Shown here: in pieces, positions 17,445 through 25,979 of the stretch
How positions within the stretch are numbered: the first letter of the stretch is position 1
Layout of the letters: every line of letters starts with the position of its first letter
NCBI GenBank assembly: GCA_042090785.1
Contig: JBELIP010000013.1
Coordinates: 1 to 60,852 of the forward strand
Source of the DNA: UBA7434 sp042090785
GTDB lineage: Bacteria; Pseudomonadota; Gammaproteobacteria; Pseudomonadales; UBA7434
Direction: 5' to 3'
Length of the DNA: 60,852 bases
Notes under the pieces: model-generated
What the model was told of the DNA's origin: nothing
What the model saw: the letters and a program-made list of their open reading frames with translations, nothing else
Databases searched by the model: none
Translations under genes and position numbers: made by a program

Positions 17445-17893
17445 GGCCAGCCGCGATGGCCGCGGACGCTAAAAGGAATAACCCCTTCTATACATACATC
17501 TTGGCCGTCCTGAATATCTATAGAGGGATAACGTGGGTTAGAAGAAACCAGCCGGCGGTTTTTTATATCTAAACGTTTACAGGTCATCTGGCCGTCGATA
17601 TGAGCAACCACCATATCGCCATGGCGGGGTTCTAATGCACGGTTAACAATGAGCAAGTCTTTATGAAAGATGCCGCGTGGCTGCTGACAGTTACCACTGG
17701 CCCAAACCATATGGGTAGCAGCGGGGTGGGTAATTAATAGTTCATCAAGACTAAGGCGTGCTTCTAAATAATCATCGGCTGGCGATTCAAAACCCGCCGC
17801 CGAGATAAATTGGTTGTATAGAGGATACTGTATGACAGAGCGTTTCATAACTGGGTGTTTCATTGTTGGGTATTTCATCGCTGAGTGTTTCAT
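17441..17893 (-). CDS. umuD: UmuD-like S24 autoprotease with Cys in place of the catalytic Ser
   Basis: This UmuD homologue has the cleavage site Ala33-Gly34 (SAAGFESPADDY), the ASG-x-x segment, the DLLIVN strand and the catalytic-lysine region (TCKRL, K106). In E. coli UmuD the nucleophile lies in ASGDSM; here the aligned segment is ASGNCQ, so Cys69 replaces Ser. The 37-residue distance from nucleophile to lysine matches E. coli (60 and 97). Self-cleavage may thus depend on a cysteine or be impaired. The start is uncertain: four ATGs lie 15 bases apart in a tandem repeat, none with a good ribosome-binding site; I give the outermost. A consensus LexA box lies 30 bases upstream. Confidence 0.88.
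   Translation of the reverse strand: MKHSAMKYPTMKHPVMKRSVIQYPLYNQFISAAGFESPADDYLEARLSLDELLITHPAATHMVWASGNCQQPRGIFHKDLLIVNRALEPRHGDMVVAHIDGQMTCKRLDIKNRRLVSSNPRYPSIDIQDGQDVCIEGVIPFSVRGHRGWP
17836..17893. repeat. 15-bp tandem repeat over the umuD start codon
   Basis: About four imperfect 15-base units, each beginning ATGAAA, form the first 20 codons of umuD (residues MKHSA, MKYPT, MKHPV, MKRSV). Each unit provides an in-frame ATG at 17893, 17878, 17863 or 17848, so repeat-number change would alter only the N-terminal tail. Confidence 0.85.
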
Positions 17894-17923
17894 GGAAATG
17901 TGCTGCTAGTTTATTTTTATATA

Positions 17924-17939
17924 CTGTATGTACATACAG
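17924..17939 (-). promoter_or_regulatory. LexA (SOS) box upstream of umuDC
   Basis: CTGTATGTACATACAG matches the gammaproteobacterial consensus CTGT-N8-ACAG exactly and sits inside a perfect 24-bp palindrome (17920-17943). It is 30 bases upstream of the first umuD ATG, consistent with LexA repression of umuDC. Confidence 0.95.
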
Positions 17940-17943
17940 TATA

Positions 17944-18575
17944 TAGTATCTATCGTTTTATCCAAAGGGCTATGTACTGTTTTTTATATGTTTTATGTTG
18001 TTACTTGGGATTGCAGCTTAAATTGCAGCTTAATTAAGTTGTTAGGCTGGTGGTGATGGAGGGGAATCGATGAGTTTTGGAGGGAGGCGTTGTTTAATGT
18101 CTAATTGGTAATAACTTATTGGTTAAAAAAAAATCTAGGCAGCTTGTTTTTTAACGGATAAATAGCTCATAATGGGCTAAAGCATGGTTCTAATAATAAA
18201 TGTATTGAAGCGTTTCACGAATTCAACTTTTTAATAATTAGAATCACTGCTCTAATGGGGTTACCTGGTAAGTCCCTCATGCAAAGTGTTATTACGGCTG
18301 CAGCTATATTTAATAGTTAGTCTTATTTTGTGTGAACTCGCCTTGCCTAAAAAATCCCATTACATTTAAAGTCGCAGTGGCGCATATTTTGCCATTGTGT
18401 GTTTTGCTATCTGTTTTGCAGTCTACTAGCGCTGACTGGGATTTGTTCGGCTTGCTCCAGAGCCAAGGGGGAACGAGTCTTGGTTGGCGAGAGTAGAGCA
18501 AGAGTAGAGCAAGAGTAGAGCAAAAAAAAACGCGTTTTTTTGTTTATTCTATTTATTTTATTTTTATTATCGCTA
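17944..18575. other. intergenic region with short repeats
   Basis: About 630 bases lie between the umuDC promoter and the oadB end. A 63-codon minus-strand frame (18310-18501) has no ribosome-binding site and no recognised family; the segment under it (about 18335-18480) is more GC-rich than its surroundings and could be a dispersed non-coding repeat. Next come three perfect copies of the 11-base unit GAGTAGAGCAA (18491-18523) and an A7-CGCG-T7 palindrome (18524-18541). Confidence 0.6.
18491..18523. repeat. 11-bp tandem repeat, three copies
   Basis: GAGTAGAGCAA occurs three times head to tail and is followed directly by an A7-CGCG-T7 palindrome. No gene overlaps it with confidence. Confidence 0.9.
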
Positions 18576-18597
18576 GAAAAGACATCCCTGTCTTTTC
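18576..18597 (-). terminator. hairpin downstream of oadB, possible terminator
   Basis: A 9-bp perfect stem GAAAAGACA/TGTCTTTTC closes a 4-base loop 50 bases beyond the oadB stop codon. On the minus strand it is not followed by a strong T run, so termination is only probable. Confidence 0.45.
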
Positions 18598-18647
18598 TTC
18601 AATGGCTGCTATTCACTTATTTAGAGCGGTTATCGTTTAATATCTGG

Positions 18648-19952
18648 CTAACCGCCTACTAAACTTATCATAACACCTGCCGCTACGGCGGAACCAATAA
18701 CACCGGCCACATTAGGGCCCATAGCATGCATTAATAAAAAGTTTTGTGGGTTGGCATTGAGACCTACGCGGTTAGATACTCGTGCTGCCATAGGTACCGC
18801 AGAAACTCCCGCCGAGCCAATTAAAGGGTTAATCGGCGTTTTCGATAGTTTGTTCATTAACTTAGCCATTAATACGCCACAAGCTGTGCCAATAGCAAAT
18901 GCAACAATGCCGAGTAATAAAATACCCAGGGTTTTTAAGTCAAGAAATTTGTCGGCGCTAAGTTTTGAGCCAACCGATAAGCCTAAGAATATAGTGGTGA
19001 TATTAATTAGGGCATTTTGGGTGGTGTCACTTAAACGATCAACCACACCACATTCGCGCATTAAATTACCTAAGCAAAACATGCCGAGTAACGGTGCAGC
19101 TGAGGGAAGAAACAGCGCCACTAAAATTAATAACACGAGGGGAAAACATACTTTTTCGAGTTTAGATATTGGGCGCAGCTGAGTCATGACAATCTGGCGC
19201 TCTTTTTCGGTGGTCAGTGCGCGCATAATGGGCGGTTGAATTAATGGCACTAGTGCCATATACGAATACGCGGCAACCGCAATAGCACCCAATAAATCGG
19301 GGGCGAGTAAGCTGGCGACATAAATGGCAGTTGGTCCATCGGCACCACCAATAATGCCTATAGCGGCTGCATCGGCAAGCGAGAAATCCATAATGCCAAG
19401 AGCGGTTAAACCCAATGCGCCGATTACGGTAGCAAATATGCCAAATTGGGCGGCGGCACCTAACAATAAAGTTTTGGGGTTAGCTAATAGCGGGCCAAAG
19501 TCGGTCATTGAGCCCACACCCATAAAGATAATAAGCGGGGCAGCACCACTGGCAATGGCTATGTTGTAAAAGTTATAGAGCATGCCATTTAAAAAGCCTA
19601 AATCTTTTGCGGTTTGTTCAGCTAAAACGTGTAGGCTTGCAGAGGCAGATTCATAAGCAGAAAAAATATCTTTACCGGTTTCCCAGCTTGCTAGCTGTAG
19701 GGATTGCGCCAACGCTTTAAGTACCTCGGGGTTGCCCGAGTTAATGGCGTTTTCAACGGCGGAAAACGCCAGCCCCGCGGCAGGAATATTAGCGAGTAGG
19801 CCGCCAAAGCCAATGGGTACCAGTAACAGTGGTTCAAAGCCGCGTTTAATGGCTAGATACAATAATAAAAGACACACGAGTATCATAATAAATTGGCCGC
19901 TGGCCATTTGGTAAATACCCGAGTCATACCAAAGCGAAAGTAACTTATCCAT
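18648..19952 (-). CDS. oadB: oxaloacetate decarboxylase beta subunit (sodium pump)
   Basis: This is a 434-aa polytopic membrane protein. OadB decarboxylates carboxybiotin and couples the reaction to sodium export. The segments PLIIFMGVGSMTDFGPLLANP, GIIGGADGPTAIYVA and the C-terminal PMAARVSNRVG..ANPQNFLLMHAMGPNVAGVIGS are the most conserved parts of this family and contain the sodium-site residues. A region of about 60 residues between helix 2 and GFLNGML is longer than in short family members but known in marine and Vibrio-type OadB. It is the last gene of oadGAB, 12 bases after oadA. Confidence 0.95.
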   Translation of the reverse strand: MDKLLSLWYDSGIYQMASGQFIMILVCLLLLYLAIKRGFEPLLLVPIGFGGLLANIPAAGLAFSAVENAINSGNPEVLKALAQSLQLASWETGKDIFSAYESASASLHVLAEQTAKDLGFLNGMLYNFYNIAIASGAAPLIIFMGVGSMTDFGPLLANPKTLLLGAAAQFGIFATVIGALGLTALGIMDFSLADAAAIGIIGGADGPTAIYVASLLAPDLLGAIAVAAYSYMALVPLIQPPIMRALTTEKERQIVMTQLRPISKLEKVCFPLVLLILVALFLPSAAPLLGMFCLGNLMRECGVVDRLSDTTQNALINITTIFLGLSVGSKLSADKFLDLKTLGILLLGIVAFAIGTACGVLMAKLMNKLSKTPINPLIGSAGVSAVPMAARVSNRVGLNANPQNFLLMHAMGPNVAGVIGSAVAAGVMISLVGG

Positions 19953-19964
19953 TATTCAGCTCCG

Positions 19965-21767
19965 TTACGCGACAGTAATCAGGGTATCGCCTACAGAGAC
20001 GTAGTTCCCTTCTTTTGCACTAACGCTCACAACCACACCTGAGTGAGCTGCTCTTACTTCGGTTTCCATTTTCATGGCTTCAAGAATAATAATGACATCA
20101 CCTTGCTGAATGCGCTCGCCGGCAGCTACATTTACTTTAAAGATATTACCTGCTAACGGAGCAATAACCGGTTGACCGTCACCCGTTGGAAGCGCAGCGG
20201 GTGCAGGTGCAGCAGCAGCCGTAGGCGTAATGGCTGAAATGTCACTGCCTTCGGCAACTTCTACGACATAGCTTTGGCCTGCAACGTTTACGGTATAGGT
20301 TTCAGGGCCGTTAGTCGCTGATGTGCTGGAAAGGGTTGCCGCTGGTGCTGCTGGGCTTTCTTCGCCAGAGGGCGCGGGCTCAAACATATCGGCATTACCG
20401 CGGTGCTGTAAAAACTTAAGACCAATCTCTGGGAATAAAGCGTAAGTTAATACGTCATCAATTTGGTTGTCGCCAGCTGCTAATTGAATATCTTGCTCTT
20501 TGGCAATGCTTTGTAAATCGGTGGTGAGTTTGTCGAGCTCAGATGTGAGTAGGTCGGCTGGACGACAAGTAATGGCTTCGGCACCTTCTAACACTTTTTC
20601 TTGTAGGTCGGTATTGACGGCAGCAGGCGTTGCACCGTACTCGCCTTTTAGTACGCCAGCGGTTTCTTTTGATATGGACTTATAACGCTCACCAAATATC
20701 ACGTTCATAACGGCCTGAGTGCCGACAATTTGTGATGTGGGTGTTACCAATGGAATAAAGCCAAGGTCTTCACGCACGCGTGGGATTTCTTCGAGTACGG
20801 CGTCGAGTTTATCGGCAGCCCCTTGATCTTTCAGCTGGTTTTCCATGTTAGTTAACATGCCACCAGGCACTTGGGCTACTAAGATACGAGAATCTACGCC
20901 GCGAAGTAACCCTTCGAATTTAGCGTATTTTTTGCGTATGTCACGAAAGTAAGCAGCAATCTCTTCGAGCAGATGAATGTTAAGGCCGGTATCACGATCG
21001 GTGTCCTGCAGCATGGCAACGACCGATTCAGTTGGCGAGTGGCCGTAGGTCATGCTCATTGATGAGATAGAGGTATCAATGTTATCAATGCCAGCTTCAA
21101 TGGCTTTAAGCGCAGTGGCTGTAGACATACCTGTCGTTGCATGGCATTGCATGTGAATGGGGATGTTTAATTCTTTTTTCAGACGCGACACTAATTCAAA
21201 GGCTACATACGGTTTTAATAAGCCAGCCATATCTTTAATAGCAATAGAGTCGGCACCCATGGATTCAATTTGCTTGGCTAAGTTAACCCATAAATCAATA
21301 TTGTGAACAGGACTTAGTGTATAAGCGATAGTACCTTGTGCGTGTTTTCCAACTTTGCGCACGGCTTTAATAGATGTTGCTAAGTTGCGTGGGTCGTTAA
21401 TCGCATCAAATACGCGGAACACATCAACACCATTAATTGCTGCGCGTTCAACAAAGCGCTCAACCACATCGTCGGCATAGTGTCGGTAGCCAAGAATATT
21501 TTGGCCGCGGAAAAGCATTTGCTGTGGCGTGTTAGGCATAGCTTTTTTAAGTTCGCGAATACGTTCCCATGGGTCTTCACCTAAGTAACGAATACAGGCG
21601 TCAAAGGTGGCGCCACCCCAAGACTCGAGCGACCAAAAACCCACTTGGTCGAGTTTCTCGGCAATCGGTAGCATATCGTCTAAACGCATACGTGTTGCAA
21701 ATAAAGATTGGTGGGCATCGCGCAATACAACATCGGTAATGCCTAAGGGTTTTTTAATTTCACTCAT
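19965..21767 (-). CDS. oadA: oxaloacetate decarboxylase alpha subunit (carboxyltransferase + biotin carrier)
   Basis: This 600-aa cytoplasmic subunit moves CO2 from oxaloacetate to biotin. The N-terminal TIM barrel has RDAHQSLFATRMRL (metal-binding Asp17), a KDMAG loop with the catalytic lysine region, and MQCHATTGM with the metal-binding His. The middle is the conserved carboxyltransferase (PYC/OADA) domain. A Pro/Ala-rich linker leads to a lipoyl-like biotin domain with EAMKMETEV, where Lys566 is the biotinylation site. It needs OadB and OadG, which flank it. Carboxyltransferase subunits of pyruvate carboxylase are similar, but the neighbours settle the assignment. Confidence 0.96.
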   Translation of the reverse strand: MSEIKKPLGITDVVLRDAHQSLFATRMRLDDMLPIAEKLDQVGFWSLESWGGATFDACIRYLGEDPWERIRELKKAMPNTPQQMLFRGQNILGYRHYADDVVERFVERAAINGVDVFRVFDAINDPRNLATSIKAVRKVGKHAQGTIAYTLSPVHNIDLWVNLAKQIESMGADSIAIKDMAGLLKPYVAFELVSRLKKELNIPIHMQCHATTGMSTATALKAIEAGIDNIDTSISSMSMTYGHSPTESVVAMLQDTDRDTGLNIHLLEEIAAYFRDIRKKYAKFEGLLRGVDSRILVAQVPGGMLTNMENQLKDQGAADKLDAVLEEIPRVREDLGFIPLVTPTSQIVGTQAVMNVIFGERYKSISKETAGVLKGEYGATPAAVNTDLQEKVLEGAEAITCRPADLLTSELDKLTTDLQSIAKEQDIQLAAGDNQIDDVLTYALFPEIGLKFLQHRGNADMFEPAPSGEESPAAPAATLSSTSATNGPETYTVNVAGQSYVVEVAEGSDISAITPTAAAAPAPAALPTGDGQPVIAPLAGNIFKVNVAAGERIQQGDVIIILEAMKMETEVRAAHSGVVVSVSAKEGNYVSVGDTLITVA

Positions 21768-21915
21768 TGTCGAACCTTGTAATAAAAATTGTCATTAAAA
21801 AATACTGTTTATTCTTGCTGTTTTAAGTGGCAAGCATGATAGATGTTGAGTTTTAGCGGTAAGAGATAATGGCTATTAACAATCACTTTCAACATAAATC
21901 GTTTAGTGTGTATGT

Positions 21916-22164
21916 TTATCTCTGTTTTTTATGGCGAGCACGATATTTATGAATAGCTGCGCTAATGACTGCGATGAGTTGGTCATCGTTGCCGAGAGTT
22001 TTTGAAGCCGCCGCTGACTTTACTGCAGGTTCGGCTTTGCCAAAACGCTGAAGTAAGGAAGACATTATGGTTGTTGCAAGGATCAATAATACGAGAAACG
22101 TTAATACAGTACCCATACCATAAAGCATTAATTCAATGCCTTGTTGTAGTAATTGGTTTTGCAT
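21916..22164 (-). CDS. oadG: oxaloacetate decarboxylase gamma subunit
   Basis: This small 82-aa protein has one N-terminal membrane helix (about 9-32, following LMLYGMG) and a charged tail, which fits OadG, the assembly and zinc-binding subunit of the decarboxylase. The sequence alone is weakly conserved; the position at the head of oadGAB supports the call. The C-terminal end (HKYRARHKKQR) has His residues that may bind the metal. About 150 bases separate it from oadA. Confidence 0.88.
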   Translation of the reverse strand: MQNQLLQQGIELMLYGMGTVLTFLVLLILATTIMSSLLQRFGKAEPAVKSAAASKTLGNDDQLIAVISAAIHKYRARHKKQR

Positions 22165-22574
22165 TTTTCGTTCCTGTTAGTTTAGCGTGCTACGACGCGT
22201 TGTTGGGCTAATCTCAATCGGCTTCATTGGTATGAGTCGGTAGAAAAAAACGTAATTTACAGATGATTGGCTGTTTAATCAATAACCATTGAATGGCTTG
22301 GTTAAATAATTGATCTGCTTGATCTCATCGCTGTCATTCGAGTTATTCATGTCTAACGATTTTGCTCGTCATTATAAACGACAGTGTTAATACATTTATA
22401 GTCAGATGAAGCATAAAGTGGTGTATCGACTCCATTTTGGGTTATTTTTATACAGTTTGAGGGTGAAAGGTGCTGAGGAGTGTTTAGATTAAGTGAGAAC
22501 AATCTGTTTGCTCTTGGGTATAATCAATTTTTATCCTGCAATACTCTATAACCTTAATTTAAAAGAGGTCATTA
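22165..22574. other. divergent promoter region between oadGAB and the sodium symporter genes
   Basis: This 410-base region must hold promoters for both directions. A TATAAT hexamer lies at about 22519-22524, upstream of the DUF4212 gene, without a good -35 box. An AAAAGAGG ribosome-binding site precedes the plus-strand start. No gene is supported. Confidence 0.5.
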
Positions 22575-22949
22575 ATGTCTAAGCAACCGTACCATCATCA
22601 GGGCGAAAATCTCCCGCCGCATGATGATAACGATAAAAAAACTATTCTTGAGCTAAGTGCAAAAGCTTATTGGCAGGCAAACTTAGCGCTGTTAGCTAAA
22701 TTGTTGTTGGTTTGGTTTGTCGTGTCTTTTGGTTGTGCCATTTTATTTGTCGATTGGCTCGATCAATTTAGTTTTTTTGGTTTTAAATTAGGTTTTTGGT
22801 TTGCTCAACAGGGCGCTATTTACGTTTTTGTTGCCCTTATATTTATTTACGCTTGGCGTATTAATGGTATTGATCGAGCATTTGGCGTGAATGATGACAC
22901 GGAAAAAAGTGAGAGTGCGAGTAACAATAACACTGGAGCGCACCAATAA
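22575..22949 (+). CDS. DUF4212 sodium/substrate symporter small subunit
   Basis: This 124-aa protein has two membrane helices (about 38-60 and 78-98) and matches the DUF4212 (sodium-symport small subunit) pattern: AYWQANLALLAKLLLVWF near residue 30 and YAWRINGIDRAFGV near 95. These small proteins are encoded just before a VC_2705-type solute:sodium symporter and are thought to form a two-part transporter with it. The stop codon overlaps the next start by one base. The Asp/His-rich N-terminus is probably cytoplasmic. Confidence 0.92.
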   Translation: MSKQPYHHQGENLPPHDDNDKKTILELSAKAYWQANLALLAKLLLVWFVVSFGCAILFVDWLDQFSFFGFKLGFWFAQQGAIYVFVALIFIYAWRINGIDRAFGVNDDTEKSESASNNNTGAHQ

Positions 22950-24736
22950 TGAGCACCCAAATGCTAACGTATTTATTTGTCGGTCTTTCTTTTGCGCTTT
23001 ATATTGGCATTGCTATTTGGTCTCGCGCCGGATCAACTAAAGATTTTTATGTGGCCGGTGGAGGTGTTCACCCTGTTGTTAATGGTATGGCTACCGCTGC
23101 GGATTGGATGAGTGCGGCTTCGTTTATCTCTATGGCGGGCATCATTTCTTTTATTGGCCGTGATGGTTCGGTTTACTTATTGGGTTGGACGGGTGGCTAT
23201 GTCTTGTTAGCCCTTTTGCTTGCTCCTTATTTACGTAAGTTCGGTCGCTTTACGGTGCCCGATTTTATTGGTGAGCGTTACTATTCTAAAACGGCACGTA
23301 TTGTTGCTGTGGTCTGTTTAATCTTTGTTTCGTTTACTTATGTAGCGGGGCAGATGCGTGGCGTAGGCATTGTGTTTTCGCGATTTTTAGAGGTGGAAGT
23401 GAATACCGGTGTGATTATTGGTATGGCCATTGTATTTATGTATGCGGTGCTTGGCGGCATGAAAGGGATTACTTATACGCAAGTGGCGCAGTACTGCGTG
23501 TTAATTTTTGCCTATATGGTACCGGCAGTTTTCATCTCAATTATGATGACTGGCAATCCTATTCCACAACTGGGTTTTGGTTCCGAAGTTCTGAATGCTG
23601 ATGGCTCCGGTTCGGGGCTTTCGGTGCTTGAAAAACTCAATGGTGTATTAATGGATATGGGGTTTAGCGCCTATACCGAAGGCAGTAAATCGACGATTGA
23701 TGTGTTTGCTATTACTGCTGCGCTTATGTTTGGTACGGCAGGCTTACCGCATGTGTTAGTACGCTTTTTTACCGTACCTAAAGTGTCGGATGCTCGTATT
23801 TCAGCCGGCTATGCGCTGGCGTTTATTGCGATTCTTTATACTACGGCGCCAGCCGTTGCGTCTTTTGCCCGTTTAAATTTAGTTGATACGGTGCACAACA
23901 CGGCTTATGAAGATGCGCCCGAATGGTTAGGTAATTGGGAGGCGACTGGACTGGTTGCTTGGCAGGATAAAAATGACGATGGCATTATGCAATACGGTGC
24001 CGGCGCGGCACTGTCGCCAATTAAGCCTGTCTTTACCAATAAGGTCGGTGACTATGGTCAGCGTGAGTTAAGTAATCAGCCTACCGACTCAGTCAATGAA
24101 GTTTATATTGATCGCGATATTATGGTGTTGGCGAACCCCGAAATTGCCAATTTGCCAGGTTGGGTCATAGCGTTAGTTGCTGCCGGAGGAGTTGCCGCAG
24201 CGCTATCGACAGCCGCTGGCTTACTGTTAGTGATTTCCAGTTCAATATCCCACGATCTACTTAAACAAACTTTGATGCCAAATATCACTGACAAGCAAGA
24301 GCTGTTATTTGCTCGTCTTGCCGCTGCGGTTGCGGTTTGTGTTGCAGGCCTTTTTGGTATTTACCCGCCAGCTTTTGTTGCGCAAGTGGTTGCCTTTGCT
24401 TTTGGTTTGGCGGCAGCTTCGTTGTTTCCCGCTATTTTACTGGGTATTTTTAGTAAGCGTATTAATAAAGAGGGCGCTATAGCGGGTATGTTAGTTGGTT
24501 TGGTATTTACCTTTAGTTATATCGTGTACTTTAAATTTTATGCCCCCGAGCTGAATAGCGCCGAATTTTGGTTGCTGGGTATTTCACCTGAGGGTATTGG
24601 TTTTATTGGTATGCTTTTGAATGTTGCGACAGCCTGTGCCCTGAGTAAGGTGACTGCGCCGCCGCCATTAGTTGTTCAGGACTTGGTTGACGATATTCGT
24701 ATTCCTAGCGGTGCTGGCATAGCGCATGAGCATTAG
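22949..24736 (+). CDS. sodium:solute symporter, VC_2705 subfamily (acetate/organic acid type)
   Basis: This 595-aa SSS-family transporter has about 13 membrane helices. Family features are DFYVAGGGVHPVVNGMATAADWMSAASF near residue 30, the AGQMRGVG segment, and GTAGLPHVLVRFFTVP. A soluble insertion (about 315-395) with an Asp-rich KNDDGIMQ stretch before the later helices is typical of the VC_2705 group rather than of E. coli ActP. It imports a small carboxylate or related solute with sodium. It works with the DUF4212 protein upstream. The adjacent oadGAB sodium pump could supply the gradient. The substrate is inferred only. Confidence 0.92.
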   Translation: MSTQMLTYLFVGLSFALYIGIAIWSRAGSTKDFYVAGGGVHPVVNGMATAADWMSAASFISMAGIISFIGRDGSVYLLGWTGGYVLLALLLAPYLRKFGRFTVPDFIGERYYSKTARIVAVVCLIFVSFTYVAGQMRGVGIVFSRFLEVEVNTGVIIGMAIVFMYAVLGGMKGITYTQVAQYCVLIFAYMVPAVFISIMMTGNPIPQLGFGSEVLNADGSGSGLSVLEKLNGVLMDMGFSAYTEGSKSTIDVFAITAALMFGTAGLPHVLVRFFTVPKVSDARISAGYALAFIAILYTTAPAVASFARLNLVDTVHNTAYEDAPEWLGNWEATGLVAWQDKNDDGIMQYGAGAALSPIKPVFTNKVGDYGQRELSNQPTDSVNEVYIDRDIMVLANPEIANLPGWVIALVAAGGVAAALSTAAGLLLVISSSISHDLLKQTLMPNITDKQELLFARLAAAVAVCVAGLFGIYPPAFVAQVVAFAFGLAAASLFPAILLGIFSKRINKEGAIAGMLVGLVFTFSYIVYFKFYAPELNSAEFWLLGISPEGIGFIGMLLNVATACALSKVTAPPPLVVQDLVDDIRIPSGAGIAHEH

Positions 24737-25082
24737 CTGGAAGTTGGTTTTTAGATGAGTCTTATGTCAATTACTGGATTATTGAAATCGTTTTATGCAC
24801 TTTTGCTGGCAATTTATCAGGCGCATCAACTGCTTACGGGTATGCTTATCCATGGGTTTTTGGGTGCGTATTTTAAGCTAGTTTTCACAGTTGTATCTTC
24901 AAGTTTTGTTCTGTACTATCGCGCCGAATTTCGATGCCCGACCTTCCTAACGCATTTTAAATGTTTTATTGCTTGAGCCTGGTATCAAAAGCACCTAAGC
25001 GTGCCAATGACGCGTCTATAGAGCCTATAACGCGTATATGTAACAAACAATCCAATCAAAATTTATCAAGGTAATGTATTGA
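24737..25082. other. intergenic region, nothing convincing
   Basis: A 73-codon plus-strand frame (24755-24976) encodes hydrophobic residues but has no ribosome-binding site and no family resemblance, so it is not called. The last bases (AAGG at about 25070) may serve the GH17 start. Confidence 0.5.
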
Positions 25083-25970
25083 ATGTCTAAGAGAGACGGC
25101 AAAATATTGTCCCTTTCAGGGATGAATGTGTCCCCTGCAAGCGAAGGGCAGTTAAGTGACTATTTTAAAGCAAACCCAGAAAAGGGGATGCATGGTATTG
25201 GCTTTAGCGCTTATGAAGAAGGCCAGAAGCCTGGCGATGAGCTAAATTTGGCGCAAGTACAGCGCAGAATGACAATTATTAAGCCTTATGTGCAATGGGT
25301 ACGTTCGTTCTCGTGCATACAGGGTAATGAGTTAATTCCTATGGTTGCTAGACAGCAGGGGTTAAAGACCCTTGTTGGTGCATGGTTAGGTGATGACTTA
25401 GAAAAAAATGAGCAAGAGATAGAAGCGCTTATTAAACTCGCCAAAGATGGCTATGTGGATGTTGCTGCGGTAGGTAATGAAGTCATGTACCGTGACGACC
25501 TAACAGAAGAGCAATTGCTTGATTATATGCGTCGCGTTAAAGCGGCTGTGCCTGATGTTCCGGTAGGTTATGTCGATGCTTATTATGAGTTTGAAGACCG
25601 TCCAGCCATTACTGAACTCTGTGATGTTATCCTTGCAAACTGTTATCCTTTCTGGGAAGGTTGCTCAATTGAATATTCACTGCTATACATGAAGGATATG
25701 TATCGCAGAACTGAGAAAGTTGCGGCAGGAAAGAAGGTTATTATCACTGAAACGGGCTGGCCTAATAAAGGCCAAACTTTTTACGGTGCCGTGCCTTCGC
25801 AAGAAAATGCTATTCGCTACTTTCTTAACACTCAATATTGGGCGCAAACCGACGACATTGATATTTTCTACTTTTCGTCGTTTGATGAATCATGGAAGGT
25901 CGGTGCCGAAGGTGACGTTGGCGCTTATTGGGGGTTGTGGGATAAAGACGAGAAACTTAAATACGTGTAA
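25083..25970 (+). CDS. glycoside hydrolase family 17 (beta-1,3-glucanase-like), first copy
   Basis: This 295-aa TIM-barrel enzyme resembles GH17 endo/exo-beta-1,3-glucanases. The proton-donor strand reads AAVGNEV (Glu133) and the nucleophile strand reads VIITETGWPNKG (Glu223), both characteristic of the family; a WKVGAEGDVGAYWGLWD segment near the end forms the last barrel strands. There is no signal peptide, so it should act in the cytoplasm on short beta-1,3-glucan oligomers, for instance from laminarin. It is followed after 9 bases by a second GH17 gene, and the two are not close copies. Confidence 0.88.
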   Translation: MSKRDGKILSLSGMNVSPASEGQLSDYFKANPEKGMHGIGFSAYEEGQKPGDELNLAQVQRRMTIIKPYVQWVRSFSCIQGNELIPMVARQQGLKTLVGAWLGDDLEKNEQEIEALIKLAKDGYVDVAAVGNEVMYRDDLTEEQLLDYMRRVKAAVPDVPVGYVDAYYEFEDRPAITELCDVILANCYPFWEGCSIEYSLLYMKDMYRRTEKVAAGKKVIITETGWPNKGQTFYGAVPSQENAIRYFLNTQYWAQTDDIDIFYFSSFDESWKVGAEGDVGAYWGLWDKDEKLKYV

Positions 25971-25979
25971 ATAAAAACC

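Noticed and set aside
24755..24976. 73-codon hydrophobic plus-strand frame after the symporter gene
   Set aside because: No ribosome-binding site or known pattern; composition fits random AT-rich sequence.
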